Positions 1-5,794 are shown, counted from the stretch's first letter. The stretch: DNA of 9,790 nt from JBBCJM01 sp037190175 (GCA_037190175.1 JBBCJM010000040.1:1-9790); one strand, 5' to 3'. The notes: generated from the letters alone by a model not told the origin. Made by a program: numbers and translations.

Positions 1-536
1 GGCTGGACATCTTCGTGCTGAACGCCTGCGATTGCCTGTACTTCGTGTCGAAATCCGAGGTGGCGCGCTGGCCCGGGATCGGCTGGCTGGCCCGCGCCAC
101 CGGCACGGTGTTCATCGCCCGCCGGGGGACCGAGGCCAAGGCGCAGGAGCGGCTGTTCGAGGAGCGCCTGCGGGCGGGGCATCGGCTGCTGTTCTTCCCC
201 GAGGGGACCAGCACCGACAGCCAGCGGGTCCTGCCGTTCAAGTCGACGCTCTTCGCGGCGTTCTTCAAGGACGGGCTGGCGGGGGAACTGCATGTCCAGC
301 CGGTCAGCGTGATCTACCGCGCCCCCCCGGGCCGGGACCTGCGCTTCTATGGCTGGTGGGGCGAGATGGACTTCGGCCCGCATTTCCTGCGCGTGCTGGC
401 GCAGTCGCCCCAGGGCGAGGTCGAGGTCGCCTTCCTGCCCCCCGTCGCCGTGGCCGCCTTCGCCGACCGCAAGGCGCTGGCCGCCCATTGCGAACGCGCC
501 ATCCGATCGGCCCATGACGCGGGTCTGGCAGGGTAG
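1..536 (+). CDS. 1-acyl-glycerol-3-phosphate acyltransferase family protein (PlsC-like), 5' truncated by window edge
   Basis: Membrane-associated acyltransferase that moves a fatty acyl group onto a lysophospholipid-type acceptor, as in phosphatidic acid synthesis. The first full codon is at base 3 and 177 residues are visible before TAG 534-536. The visible start, LDIFVLNA, looks like the end of the catalytic NHxSxxD block, so the His and the true start lie upstream. Further family blocks follow: FVSKSE with the GWLARATGTVFIAR segment (block II), FPEGTST at bases 195-215 (block III, acceptor phosphate binding) and VQPVSVIYRAP around 295-327 (block IV). The family assignment is firm. The substrate is not: in Rhodobacteraceae, PlsC paralogues include OlsA, which acylates lyso-ornithine lipid, and nothing visible separates the two. 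An internal GTG at 15 is an unlikely start because it would delete the catalytic block. Confidence 0.9.
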   Translation, partial: LDIFVLNACDCLYFVSKSEVARWPGIGWLARATGTVFIARRGTEAKAQERLFEERLRAGHRLLFFPEGTSTDSQRVLPFKSTLFAAFFKDGLAGELHVQPVSVIYRAPPGRDLRFYGWWGEMDFGPHFLRVLAQSPQGEVEVAFLPPVAVAAFADRKALAAHCERAIRSAHDAGLAG

Positions 537-555
537 GGCGGCCCGGGCGCTCCCG

Positions 556-617
556 CCCCTTGTCGCCGTCGGCTCCAGGCGTTGGGCCGGGCAAGGGGGG
601 CTGGGGCCGCCCCCTTG
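556..617. repeat. Overlapping alternative hairpins downstream of the acyltransferase gene
   Basis: CAAGGGGG at 592-599 pairs perfectly with CCCCCTTG at 610-617 (8 bp, 10-nt loop). The same CAAGGGG can instead pair with CCCCTTG at 556-562 (7 bp, 29-nt loop). The two folds exclude each other. The hairpin lies about 55 bases after the acyltransferase stop but lacks a T-run. It could protect an mRNA 3' end or be part of the repeat cluster; no function is demonstrated. Confidence 0.5.
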
Positions 618-662
618 AACCCCCGCCGTCGCCCGGCCTTGCCGGTGTCGCGGTTGTGCAGA

Positions 663-717
663 CCCCGGGGGTTTTGCACCCCCGGACCCCCGCAGAGTAT
701 TTGAACCAAGATGAAAG
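663..717 (+). repeat. Dispersed intergenic repeat, copy 1 (forward)
   Basis: A GC hairpin CCGGGGG (665-671) / CCCCCGG (679-685) with loop TTTTGCA is followed by ACCCCC and then GCAGAGTATTTGAACCAAG, ending GATGAAAG. The same order, GC hairpin, CCCCC block, (G)GATATTT-like box and purine-rich GAAGA/GAAAG tail, recurs at 725-841 on the minus strand and at 5709-5790 on the plus strand. From memory, similar strings are common between genes in Rhodobacteraceae genomes; this was not checked. Confidence 0.6.
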
Positions 718-724
718 ACACTTT

Positions 725-841
725 GATTCAAATTGTCCCGCCTTCCGCTTCTCTTTCGAGCCATAAATATCCTGCGGGGTTGCCAGTGGTTTACGCCATT
801 GGTTCGAGTGAACCACTGGCTGGGGGGTGCAAAACCCCCGG
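725..841 (-). repeat. Dispersed intergenic repeat, copy 2 (inverted, carrying an inserted stem-loop)
   Basis: Read on the minus strand, 841-823 is CCGGGGGTTTTGCACCCCC, identical over 19 bases to 665-683 of copy 1. After an inserted stem-loop (782-820) comes GGATATTTATGG (772-761), identical to 5737-5748 of copy 3. Next is GAGAAGCGGAAGG, then GGACAATTTGAATC (738-725), which shares CAATTTGAATC with 5772-5782. The spacing between the last two boxes is 25 nt here and 23 nt in copy 3. Copies 1 and 2 therefore face each other head to head. Confidence 0.6.
782..820. repeat. 13-bp stem-loop inside repeat copy 2
   Basis: GCCAGTGGTTTAC (782-794) pairs with GTGAACCACTGGC (808-820), with a single wobble/mismatch and a 13-nt loop. 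The loop also holds GGTTC (801-805), which can pair with GAACC (810-814), giving an alternative fold. Neither of the other two repeat copies has this segment, so it looks like an insertion into the element. It could be a protein-binding palindrome or an RNA hairpin. Confidence 0.55.
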
Positions 842-947
842 CGCTTTCCACCGGCGGAACGCGGGCGGGCACTTCCCGCCATCCCGCTCTAGGCAGAGGC
901 CGGCGGGGCGGCTAGGCTGGGGTTGCCCTTGCCTGCCGGAGGCTTCC

Positions 948-1511
948 ATGCGCGCGCTCGCCCTCCTCCTCGCCGCGGCCCTTCCGGCCGCTCCGGTCGT
1001 GGCGGGCGAGCTGGTGGAGGATGCCGCGGCGGTGGAGGCGGCGGTGGCCGCGGGGGATTTCGCGGCCTGGCAGGCGGCCTATGCCCGGCTTGCCGCCCGG
1101 GCCTGGTTCTCGGCCGGGCTGCATTTCGACGCGCTGGCGCTGACCGCGGAACCGGCCGCCGGCTATGGGCTCTACGATCCCCGCCCCGGCAATGCCTATG
1201 CCCGCGGCGAGCCCGTGCATCTCTATGCCGAGCCCGAGGGCTTCGGCTATGGCGCGGCGGGCGAGGGGCGGCTGCGGGTCGCCCTCGACATCGACCTGAC
1301 CATCCGCGACGCGGCCGGCGCGGTGGTGGCGGAGCGGCCGAAGTTCCACGCCCTGCAGGGCGAGTACCGCGGGCCGGTGCGCGAGGTCATGGCGGCGCTG
1401 ACGGTCCCGACCGGCGACCTATCCCCCGGCCGCTATGCGCTCGAGTTCACCTTCCACGACCTGCACGGCGGGCAATCCGCCGCCTTCACCAGCGAGATCG
1501 AGATCGAATGA
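948..1511 (+). CDS. Predicted exported protein of unknown function
   Basis: The product is 187 residues and I do not recognise its family. The ATG at 948 is chosen because GGAGG (938-942) sits 5 nt upstream and because it starts a typical signal peptide: MRALALLLAAALPAAPVVAG, with likely cleavage near residue 20. The mature part begins with an acidic, Ala-rich helical stretch (about 21-55). It is followed by segments of beta-strand character, including YDPRPGNAYARGEPVHLYAE and LTIRDAAGAVVAERPKFHAL, and ends in FTFHDLHGGQSAAFTSEIEI. The pattern suggests a small periplasmic beta-sandwich domain. No catalytic motif, lipobox or cysteine pair is visible. Its stop overlaps the start of the UPF0303 gene (ATGA at 1508-1511), so the two are probably translated together. 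The open frame extends upstream to 711, but only repeat sequence lies there. Confidence 0.75.
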   Translation: MRALALLLAAALPAAPVVAGELVEDAAAVEAAVAAGDFAAWQAAYARLAARAWFSAGLHFDALALTAEPAAGYGLYDPRPGNAYARGEPVHLYAEPEGFGYGAAGEGRLRVALDIDLTIRDAAGAVVAERPKFHALQGEYRGPVREVMAALTVPTGDLSPGRYALEFTFHDLHGGQSAAFTSEIEIE

Positions 1512-1969
1512 CCCCCGACAGCGCCGCGCTCGCCGCCGAATTCGCCGCCCTCGCGCTGCCCCGTTTCGCCGAGGCCGAGGCGCTGCGGCTGGGGGCGATC
1601 CTGCTCGATCTCGCCGGGCGGCAGGCGCTGCCGGTGGTGATCGACATCCGCACCGCCGACCGCTGCCTGTTCCACGCCGCGCTGCCGGGCTCGGCGCCGA
1701 TGAACGCTCGCTGGGCGGCGCGGAAATCGGCCACCGCGCTGATCTTCGGCCAGCCGTCCTTCCTGGTCGGCACCCGCAACCGCGAGCAGGGGCGGACGCT
1801 CTCCGACCACGGGCTCGACCCCCTGGCCCATGCCGACCACGGCGGGGCGGTGCCGGTGCGGGTCGCGGGCGTGGGCGTGGTGGCGGTGGCCGCGGTGAGC
1901 GGGCTGCCGCAGGCCGAGGACCACGCGCTGGTGGTGGAGGCTCTGCGGGTGCTGCAGGGGGAGCTTTAG
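1508..1969 (+). CDS. UPF0303 / HbpS-like (heme-degrading domain) family protein
   Basis: The product is 153 residues, close to the usual length of UPF0303 proteins (YBR137W/HbpS-like fold, Pfam PF03928). The identification rests on the C-terminal signature: SDHGLDPLAHADHGGAVPVR, then VAGVGVVAVAAVSGLPQAED and HALVVEALR. An N-terminal ALPVVIDIRTADRCLFHAALPG segment matches the start of the domain. Members of the wider family bind heme or act as small sensor/accessory proteins. The biochemical role of UPF0303 is not settled, so no enzyme activity is claimed. No signal peptide is visible, so it is probably cytoplasmic although its partner is exported. The ATG at 1508 overlaps the upstream TGA, suggesting translational coupling. 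Its TAG (1967-1969) overlaps the TAA of the convergent hydrolase gene. Confidence 0.85.
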   Translation: MTPDSAALAAEFAALALPRFAEAEALRLGAILLDLAGRQALPVVIDIRTADRCLFHAALPGSAPMNARWAARKSATALIFGQPSFLVGTRNREQGRTLSDHGLDPLAHADHGGAVPVRVAGVGVVAVAAVSGLPQAEDHALVVEALRVLQGEL

Positions 1970-2949
1970 GCCTCGGGCAGGATCACCCTGCCGATCAGCC
2001 GCATCAGGTCGCCGAAATAGCCCTCGCTGCGGGCGGGCTGGGTGGGGTCGGAGGTGATGGCCAGGGTCAACCCCCGCTCCGGCGCCACCGCGATCACCTG
2101 CCCGCCATAGCCCCGCGCCAGCGCCACCGGGATGCCGCCCGCCCGGCCCAGGAACCAGCCGTAGCCATAGCCGAGGCCGGAGAAGGGCGAGGCGGTGCGG
2201 GGCGTCAGGCTCTCTGCCACCCATTCCGGCGACAGCACCTGCCGCTCGCCCCACCGGCCCGCAAGCCGCATCACCTCGCCCACCCGGGCCATGGCGTGCG
2301 GCGTCAGCGCCATCTCGTTGCCGCCCAGGTAATAGCCCTGCGGGTCGCGGGTCCAGGAGGGGATCTCGATCCCCAGCGGCTCGCCCAGCCAGTCGCGCAT
2401 CAGGCGCAGGAGGCTGCGGCCCGCGGCCTCGGCCAGCACGGCGCCCAGCACATGGGTGGAGCCGGTGGAATAGAGCATCCGGCCGCCCGGCTCGGCCACG
2501 AAGGGGCGCGAGAGCGCATCGGCCACCCAGTTGCGGCTGGAAACCCAGGCGCCGTAGTTGCCGCCCGAGGTGCGTTCCAGCCCCGCGCGCAGGGTCACCA
2601 GATGCTCGACGGTCAGCCCGGCCACCTGCGGGTCGGCCTGCCGCGGGATGAGCTTCGGGACGATTTCGCCCAGGGTGGCCGAGACGCCGGGCAGCACGCC
2701 CCGGTCGATGGCGGCCCCAGTGGCCATGGCGACCAGCGACTTCGACACCGACTTGATGTTGGCCGGCCGGTTCAGGCCCGGGCCGCGGAACGCCTCGGCC
2801 AGCGCCACCTCGCCGTCCTTCAGGATGACCAGCGCGTGCAGCGGCGCCAGCGCCCGGGCCGCATCGGCGCTGGCCGCGAAGGGTGTCTGCGCCCGCGCCC
2901 CGGAGGCCAGCGCCAGGGTTCCCGCCAGTACCAGCCGCCGTGTGACCAT
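1966..2949 (-). CDS. Exported serine hydrolase, beta-lactamase (class C)/penicillin-binding-protein-like family
   Basis: The product is 327 residues with the serine beta-lactamase/DD-peptidase fold. The catalytic Ser-x-x-Lys is S67-V-S-K70 in NIKSVSKSLVAM. The second motif is Y160-S-T in MLYSTGSTHVLG, where classical enzymes have YxN. RGYGGQ (about 279-284) takes the place of the KTG/HxG triad. The family includes esterases, 6-aminohexanoate-dimer hydrolases and DD-peptidases, and the substrate here cannot be told. The ATG at 2949 is preferred over the in-frame start at 2982: GGAGGG lies 7 nt upstream, and translation then begins MVTRRLVLAGTLALASGARA, a signal peptide with a twin-Arg-like RR and cleavage probably after ARA. 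The gene converges on the UPF0303 gene with a 4-base overlap (1966-1969), so there is no room for a terminator between them. Confidence 0.88.
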   Translation of the reverse strand: MVTRRLVLAGTLALASGARAQTPFAASADAARALAPLHALVILKDGEVALAEAFRGPGLNRPANIKSVSKSLVAMATGAAIDRGVLPGVSATLGEIVPKLIPRQADPQVAGLTVEHLVTLRAGLERTSGGNYGAWVSSRNWVADALSRPFVAEPGGRMLYSTGSTHVLGAVLAEAAGRSLLRLMRDWLGEPLGIEIPSWTRDPQGYYLGGNEMALTPHAMARVGEVMRLAGRWGERQVLSPEWVAESLTPRTASPFSGLGYGYGWFLGRAGGIPVALARGYGGQVIAVAPERGLTLAITSDPTQPARSEGYFGDLMRLIGRVILPEA

Positions 2950-3023
2950 GCCCGTGCCCTCCGCCTGCGCAGAGAACGCCACGGAGCGCGGCGGGACGCC
3001 AGCCCCCGCCCGTCACCTTCGCG

Positions 3024-3341
3024 TCAGCCCGGCGCGAGGCGGCGCGCGATATCGGCGCTTTGGTGGAGGAAATCGACGATGACGATCTGCGTGGGCGTGA
3101 CGACGAAGATCACGAAATGCTGCCCGGCCCGGATGAAGCGCAGGTCGTCGGCCAGGTCGTCGGCGAAATGGGCGCGGCAGGAGCGGTGGGGCACATCCCC
3201 TTGAGCAAGCGCCTCACACCGGCTCACCAGCAGGTCGAGGTAGCGTTCGGCCTGACGATCGCTGAACTGCTCGGCGGTCCAGGCGCCGATCGCCGCCATG
3301 CTGCGTTCGGCGCGTGGCGACAGGCGCCAGGGCTTGGGCAT
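3024..3341 (-). CDS. parE: Type II toxin, RelE/ParE family
   Basis: The product is 105 residues, typical for ParE toxins. ParE members poison DNA gyrase, while RelE relatives cut mRNA on the ribosome. The fit is to ParE: an N-terminal LSPRAERSMAAIGAWTAEQF helical pair, a central SCRAHFADDLADDLRFIRAG, and a C-terminal strand block FVIFVVTPTQIVIVDFLHQS ending DIARRL. This matches the common FRAG...ILHQ.MD..R.L ending of ParE proteins. The ATG (3341-3339) directly follows the TGA of the antitoxin gene (TGAATG), so the toxin is downstream of and coupled to the antitoxin, the usual order for parDE. The target is inferred from the antitoxin type and was not tested. The gene is intact, with no frameshift. 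Confidence 0.9.
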   Translation of the reverse strand: MPKPWRLSPRAERSMAAIGAWTAEQFSDRQAERYLDLLVSRCEALAQGDVPHRSCRAHFADDLADDLRFIRAGQHFVIFVVTPTQIVIVDFLHQSADIARRLAPG

Positions 3342-3602
3342 TCAGGCCCCCCGCCGGCGCCCGGCCGCGAAGGCGCGGCGCATCGCCTCTTCCCCGGTTC
3401 CTTCCGCGAATTCCCCCCGTCGGATCTGCTCCAGCCCCTCCAGCACGCCGGCCTTGGCCTTTTCCCAGACCTCGACCTCGTGCTGCAGCCGGCGCAGGCC
3501 GTCGCGCAGCACTTCGGAGGCGTTCTGGTAGGTGCCCTCGGCGACCATGCGGTCAACGAAGGCGGATTGCTGTTCGGTCAGCACGACGTTGCGGGTGGGC
3601 AT
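3342..3602 (-). CDS. parD: Type II antitoxin, ParD family (ribbon-helix-helix)
   Basis: The product is 86 residues. Residues 1-40 (MPTRNVVLTEQQSAFVDRMV and then GTYQNASEVLRDGLRRLQ) are a textbook ParD ribbon-helix-helix domain that dimerises and binds DNA. The charged C-terminal half (HEVEVWEKAKAGVLEGLEQI and onward) is the toxin-binding tail. The frame is open back to 3917, but that extension overlaps the aminotransferase gene. The ATG at 3602 has GGAGGT 4 nt upstream and gives the family-standard N-terminus. ParD represses its own operon, usually at a palindrome near the promoter, and a perfect one lies 20-40 bases upstream of this start. Confidence 0.93.
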   Translation of the reverse strand: MPTRNVVLTEQQSAFVDRMVAEGTYQNASEVLRDGLRRLQHEVEVWEKAKAGVLEGLEQIRRGEFAEGTGEEAMRRAFAAGRRRGA

Positions 3603-3621
3603 GGGCACCTCCGGGGGTTTC

Positions 3622-3642
3622 GATTGGCAGGATATGCCAATC
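3622..3642. promoter_or_regulatory. Palindrome upstream of parD, probable ParD/ParDE operator and promoter
   Basis: GATTGGCA (3622-3629) and TGCCAATC (3635-3642) form a perfect 8+8 inverted repeat around GGATA. On the minus strand TATCCT (3634-3629) inside it resembles a -10 box (4 of 6), which would place the transcript start near 3622, about 20 bases before the parD ATG. No good -35 is visible in the overlapping 3' end of the aminotransferase gene. An intrinsic terminator for that gene is less likely, because no T-run follows on the minus strand. Confidence 0.6.
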
Positions 3643-3649
3643 CCTTCCC

Positions 3650-4978
3650 TCACGCCAGCCGCTTCAGCACATCCCCCAGCGTGCCGATCAGCTGGTCGAT
3701 CTCGGCCTTCGAGATGATCAGCGGCGGCGACATGGCGATGATGTCGCCGGTGGTGCGGATCAGGATGCCGCTGTCGTAGGCGTCGAGGAAGGCGTTGAAG
3801 GCGCGCTTGGTGGGCTCGCCCGGGATCCCTTCCAGCTCCACCGCGCCGATCACGCCCATGTTGCGGATGTCGATCACATGCGGCAGGCCCTTCAGCGAAT
3901 GCAGCGCCTGCTCCCAATAGGGCGCCAGCTCCGCCGCCCGTTCGAACAGCCCCTCCTCGCGATAGGTCTCCAGCGTGGCGATCCCGGCGGCCGAGGCGAT
4001 GGGGTTGCCGGAATAGGTGTAGCCGTGGAACAGCTCGATCAGGTGCTCGGGCCCCTGCATGAAGGCGTCGTGCACCGCCGCGGTGGTCAGCACCGCGCCC
4101 ATCGGGATCACCCCGTTGGTCAGCCCCTTGGCGGTGGTCATCATGTCGGGCACCACGCCGAAATGCTGGGCGGCGAAGGCGGACCCCAGGCGGCCGAAGC
4201 CGGTGATCACTTCATCGAAGATCAGAAGAATGCCGTGCTTCCTGGTGATTTCCCTCAGCTTTTCCAGATAGCCCTTCGGCGGCAGCAGCACGCCGGTGGA
4301 GCCCGCCATCGGCTCGACGATCACCGCGGCGATGGTCTCGGCCCCGTGCAGGGCGACGATCCGCTCCAGATCCTCGGCCAGATGCGCGCCATGTTCGGGC
4401 TGGCCGCGCGTGAAGGCGTTCTGCCCCGGCAGGTGGGTATGCGGCAGGTGGTCCACGCCCGCCAGCAGGGTGCCGAAGACCTTGCGGTTATTCACGATCC
4501 CGCCCACCGAGATGCCGCCGAAGTTCACCCCGTGATAGCCGCGCTCGCGCCCGATCAGCCGGGTGCGCGCGCCCTCGCCGCGCGCCCGGTGATAGGCGAT
4601 GGCGAGTTTCAGCGCGGTTTCAACGCTTTCCGAGCCGGAGTTCGTGTAGAACACATGCTCGATCCCGGGCGGCGAGATCTCGATGATCCGGTTGGCCAGC
4701 TCGAAGGCGATGGGATGGCCCATCTGGAAGGCCGGCGCGTAGTCCAGCTCCGCCGCCTGCCGCTGGATCGCCTCGGTGATCTTCGGCCGGCAATGCCCGG
4801 CGTTGCAGCACCAGAGCCCCGCGGTGCCGTCCAGCACCTGCCGCCCGTCGGCGGTGGTATAGTGCATGTCCTTGGCCGCCACGAACATCCGCGGCGCCTT
4901 CTTGAACTGCCGGTTGGCGGTGAAGGGCATCCAGAAGGCGGCGAGGTCGTTGGGGGCGGGCTTGCGGTCGAGCGCCAT
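3650..4978 (-). CDS. bauA: Omega-amino acid (beta-alanine):pyruvate aminotransferase, class III, PLP-dependent
   Basis: The product is 442 residues, full length for this family. It moves the amino group of beta-alanine to pyruvate, giving malonate semialdehyde and L-alanine in the cytoplasm. The subgroup shows in FWMPFTANRQFK, GLWCCNAGH and AELDYAPAFQMGHP. Cofactor residues are the NSGSESVETALK phosphate cup (113-124), YHG (148-150), IFDEVITGFGR with Asp255, and the Schiff-base lysine K284 in TTAKGLTNG. HGYTYSGNP (318-326) is the other conserved block. ATG 4978 has AGGTG 4 nt upstream. The gene is divergent from the RutR-type regulator, with a RutR-like operator 33 bases upstream of its start. 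This context supports a role in pyrimidine breakdown, since beta-alanine is the product of uracil reduction. Also named aptA. Activity on other omega-amines or on taurine cannot be excluded. Confidence 0.93.
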   Translation of the reverse strand: MALDRKPAPNDLAAFWMPFTANRQFKKAPRMFVAAKDMHYTTADGRQVLDGTAGLWCCNAGHCRPKITEAIQRQAAELDYAPAFQMGHPIAFELANRIIEISPPGIEHVFYTNSGSESVETALKLAIAYHRARGEGARTRLIGRERGYHGVNFGGISVGGIVNNRKVFGTLLAGVDHLPHTHLPGQNAFTRGQPEHGAHLAEDLERIVALHGAETIAAVIVEPMAGSTGVLLPPKGYLEKLREITRKHGILLIFDEVITGFGRLGSAFAAQHFGVVPDMMTTAKGLTNGVIPMGAVLTTAAVHDAFMQGPEHLIELFHGYTYSGNPIASAAGIATLETYREEGLFERAAELAPYWEQALHSLKGLPHVIDIRNMGVIGAVELEGIPGEPTKRAFNAFLDAYDSGILIRTTGDIIAMSPPLIISKAEIDQLIGTLGDVLKRLA

Positions 4979-5011
4979 GGGACACCTGTGCGAGGGCGGG
5001 CCGGGAAGGAT

Positions 5012-5027
5012 TTGACCGGGTGGTCAG
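5012..5027. promoter_or_regulatory. RutR-like operator 1 (bauA/rutR intergenic region)
   Basis: TTGACCGGGTGGTCAG is a near-palindrome with half-sites TTGACC and GGTCAG and a 4-base spacer. Against the E. coli RutR consensus as I recall it (TTGACCANNTGGTCAA) it matches 12 of 14 defined positions. It lies between a divergent rutR homologue and the aminotransferase gene and could control both. A second site of the same form lies at 8836-8851. Confidence 0.8.
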
Positions 5028-5041
5028 ATGCGCGCTAGCAT
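5012..5041 (+). promoter_or_regulatory. Possible rutR promoter overlapping the operator
   Basis: TTGACC (5012-5017, 5 of 6 to the sigma-70 -35) is followed after 18 bases by TAGCAT (5036-5041, 4 of 6 to the -10). If used, the transcript would start near 5048. That fits translation from ATG 5094, not from ATG 5028. The -35 lies inside the RutR-like palindrome, so bound RutR would block it (autorepression). Confidence 0.4.
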
Positions 5042-5093
5042 CTGCCCCCGCGCGGCTGCCGTCAAGGCCGCCCCCCGCAGCCAGCAGACCGGA

Positions 5094-5702
5094 ATGACCG
5101 CCCGCCCCCGCACCCGCATCCAGCAGAAGAACCGCGGGGCGATCCTGGAGGCGGCGCTGGAGGTCTTTTCGGCCCAGGGTTTCCGCGGCTCGACGCTCGA
5201 CCAGATCGCCGCGGCGGCGGGGCTGTCGAAGCCCAACCTGCTCTACTACTTCCCCTCAAAGGAGGCGATGCACCAGGCGCTCTTGACCGGGCTGCTGGAC
5301 ACCTGGCTGGCCCCCCTGCGGGCGATGGACCCGGAGGGCGATCCGGTGGAGGAGGTCATGGCCTATGCCCGCCGCAAGCTGGAGCTTTCCCGCGACTATC
5401 CCCGCGAGAGCCGGCTTTTCGCCAACGAGATCCTGCAGGGCGCGCCGCGGATCATGCCGGCGATCGAGGGCGAGCTGAAGCAATTGGTGGACGACACCGC
5501 CCGGGTGCTCGACCGCTGGATGGACGAGGGGCGGCTGGCGCGGATGTCGCCGCACCACCTGATCTTCTCGATCTGGGCGCTGACCCAGCACTATGCCGAC
5601 TTCGACACCCAGGTCCGCGCCGTGCTGGGGCCGGGGCACGATCCGCTGGCCGAGGCGGGGGAGTTCCTGGACACGCTGTTCCTGCGGCTGTTGCGCCCGT
5701 AG
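5094..5702 (+). CDS. rutR: TetR-family transcriptional regulator, RutR type (pyrimidine sensor)
   Basis: The product is 202 residues from ATG 5094. RutR of E. coli is a TetR-family regulator that binds DNA and releases it on binding uracil or thymine. The resemblance runs beyond the HTH. AILEAALEVFSAQGF, LDQIAAAAGLSKPNLLYYFP and SKEA (about 16-58) form the DNA-binding domain. The ligand domain keeps WLAPL, the KLELSRDYPRESRLF segment, EILQGAP (112-118) and HLIFSIWALTQHYADF (155-170), all recognisable in E. coli RutR from memory. An upstream in-frame ATG at 5028 would add 22 residues with little family character. It abuts the operator and has no well-placed ribosome site, so 5094 is preferred, although its own site (GGA) is weak. 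E. coli RutR controls the rut oxidative pathway; here the neighbours belong to the reductive pathway. Confidence 0.9.
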   Translation: MTARPRTRIQQKNRGAILEAALEVFSAQGFRGSTLDQIAAAAGLSKPNLLYYFPSKEAMHQALLTGLLDTWLAPLRAMDPEGDPVEEVMAYARRKLELSRDYPRESRLFANEILQGAPRIMPAIEGELKQLVDDTARVLDRWMDEGRLARMSPHHLIFSIWALTQHYADFDTQVRAVLGPGHDPLAEAGEFLDTLFLRLLRP

Positions 5703-5708
5703 CCGGCG

Positions 5709-5790
5709 CCGGGGGGCCAGCCCCCCGGACCCCCCGGGATATTTATGGACAGAAGAAGAGCGGGAGGGGGGCAATTTGAATCGAGTTGTC
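5709..5790 (+). repeat. Dispersed intergenic repeat, copy 3, between convergent rutR and trmJ
   Basis: CCGGGGGG (5709-5716) / CCCCCCGG (5721-5728) forms a tight 8-bp hairpin with loop CCAG. It is followed by ACCCCCC, GGATATTTATGG (5737-5748), a purine run GAAGAAGAGCGGGAGG and CAATTTGAATC (5772-5782). Box order and sequence match the copy on the minus strand at 725-841. It fills nearly all of the 92-base gap between the rutR stop and the trmJ stop. No T-run follows the hairpin, so terminator activity is uncertain. Confidence 0.6.
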
Positions 5791-5794
5791 CCGA

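Larger units (their letters stand above)
537..947. other. 411-base intergenic region, hairpin- and repeat-rich, no convincing gene
   Basis: No reading frame here looks like a protein. An open frame of the downstream gene runs back to 711, but it has no signal peptide or ribosome site there. The stretch holds a hairpin pair (556-617), two inverted copies of a dispersed repeat (663-717 and 725-841), a 13-bp stem-loop (782-820) and a small 6-bp hairpin GGCGGG/CCCGCC (864-869 with 875-880). No hairpin is followed by a T-run, so none is a textbook intrinsic terminator for the acyltransferase gene. I see no clear promoter for the gene at 948. Confidence 0.7.

Noticed and set aside
665..685. GC hairpins of the repeats as intrinsic terminators
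   Set aside because: None is followed by a T-run; the T-tract in copy 1 lies inside the loop.
711..947. N-terminal extension of the exported-protein frame back to an ATG at 711
   Set aside because: It would translate the repeat and hairpins, destroys the signal peptide at the N-terminus and lacks a ribosome site; ATG 948 has GGAGG at ideal distance.
1433..3204. Long open frames (over 500 codons) on both strands across the hydrolase region
   Set aside because: Arg/Gly/Ala/Pro-rich translations typical of GC-rich shadow frames; the 327-residue hydrolase in this region has clear motifs.
3603..3917. Long N-terminal extension of the ParD frame (191 residues)
   Set aside because: It overlaps the end of bauA in another frame and has no ParD character; ATG 3602 gives the standard ParD start with a strong ribosome site.
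3314..5038. 574-codon plus-strand open frame opposite bauA
   Set aside because: His/Arg/Gly/Gln-rich antisense shadow with no recognisable domain; bauA on the other strand is certain.
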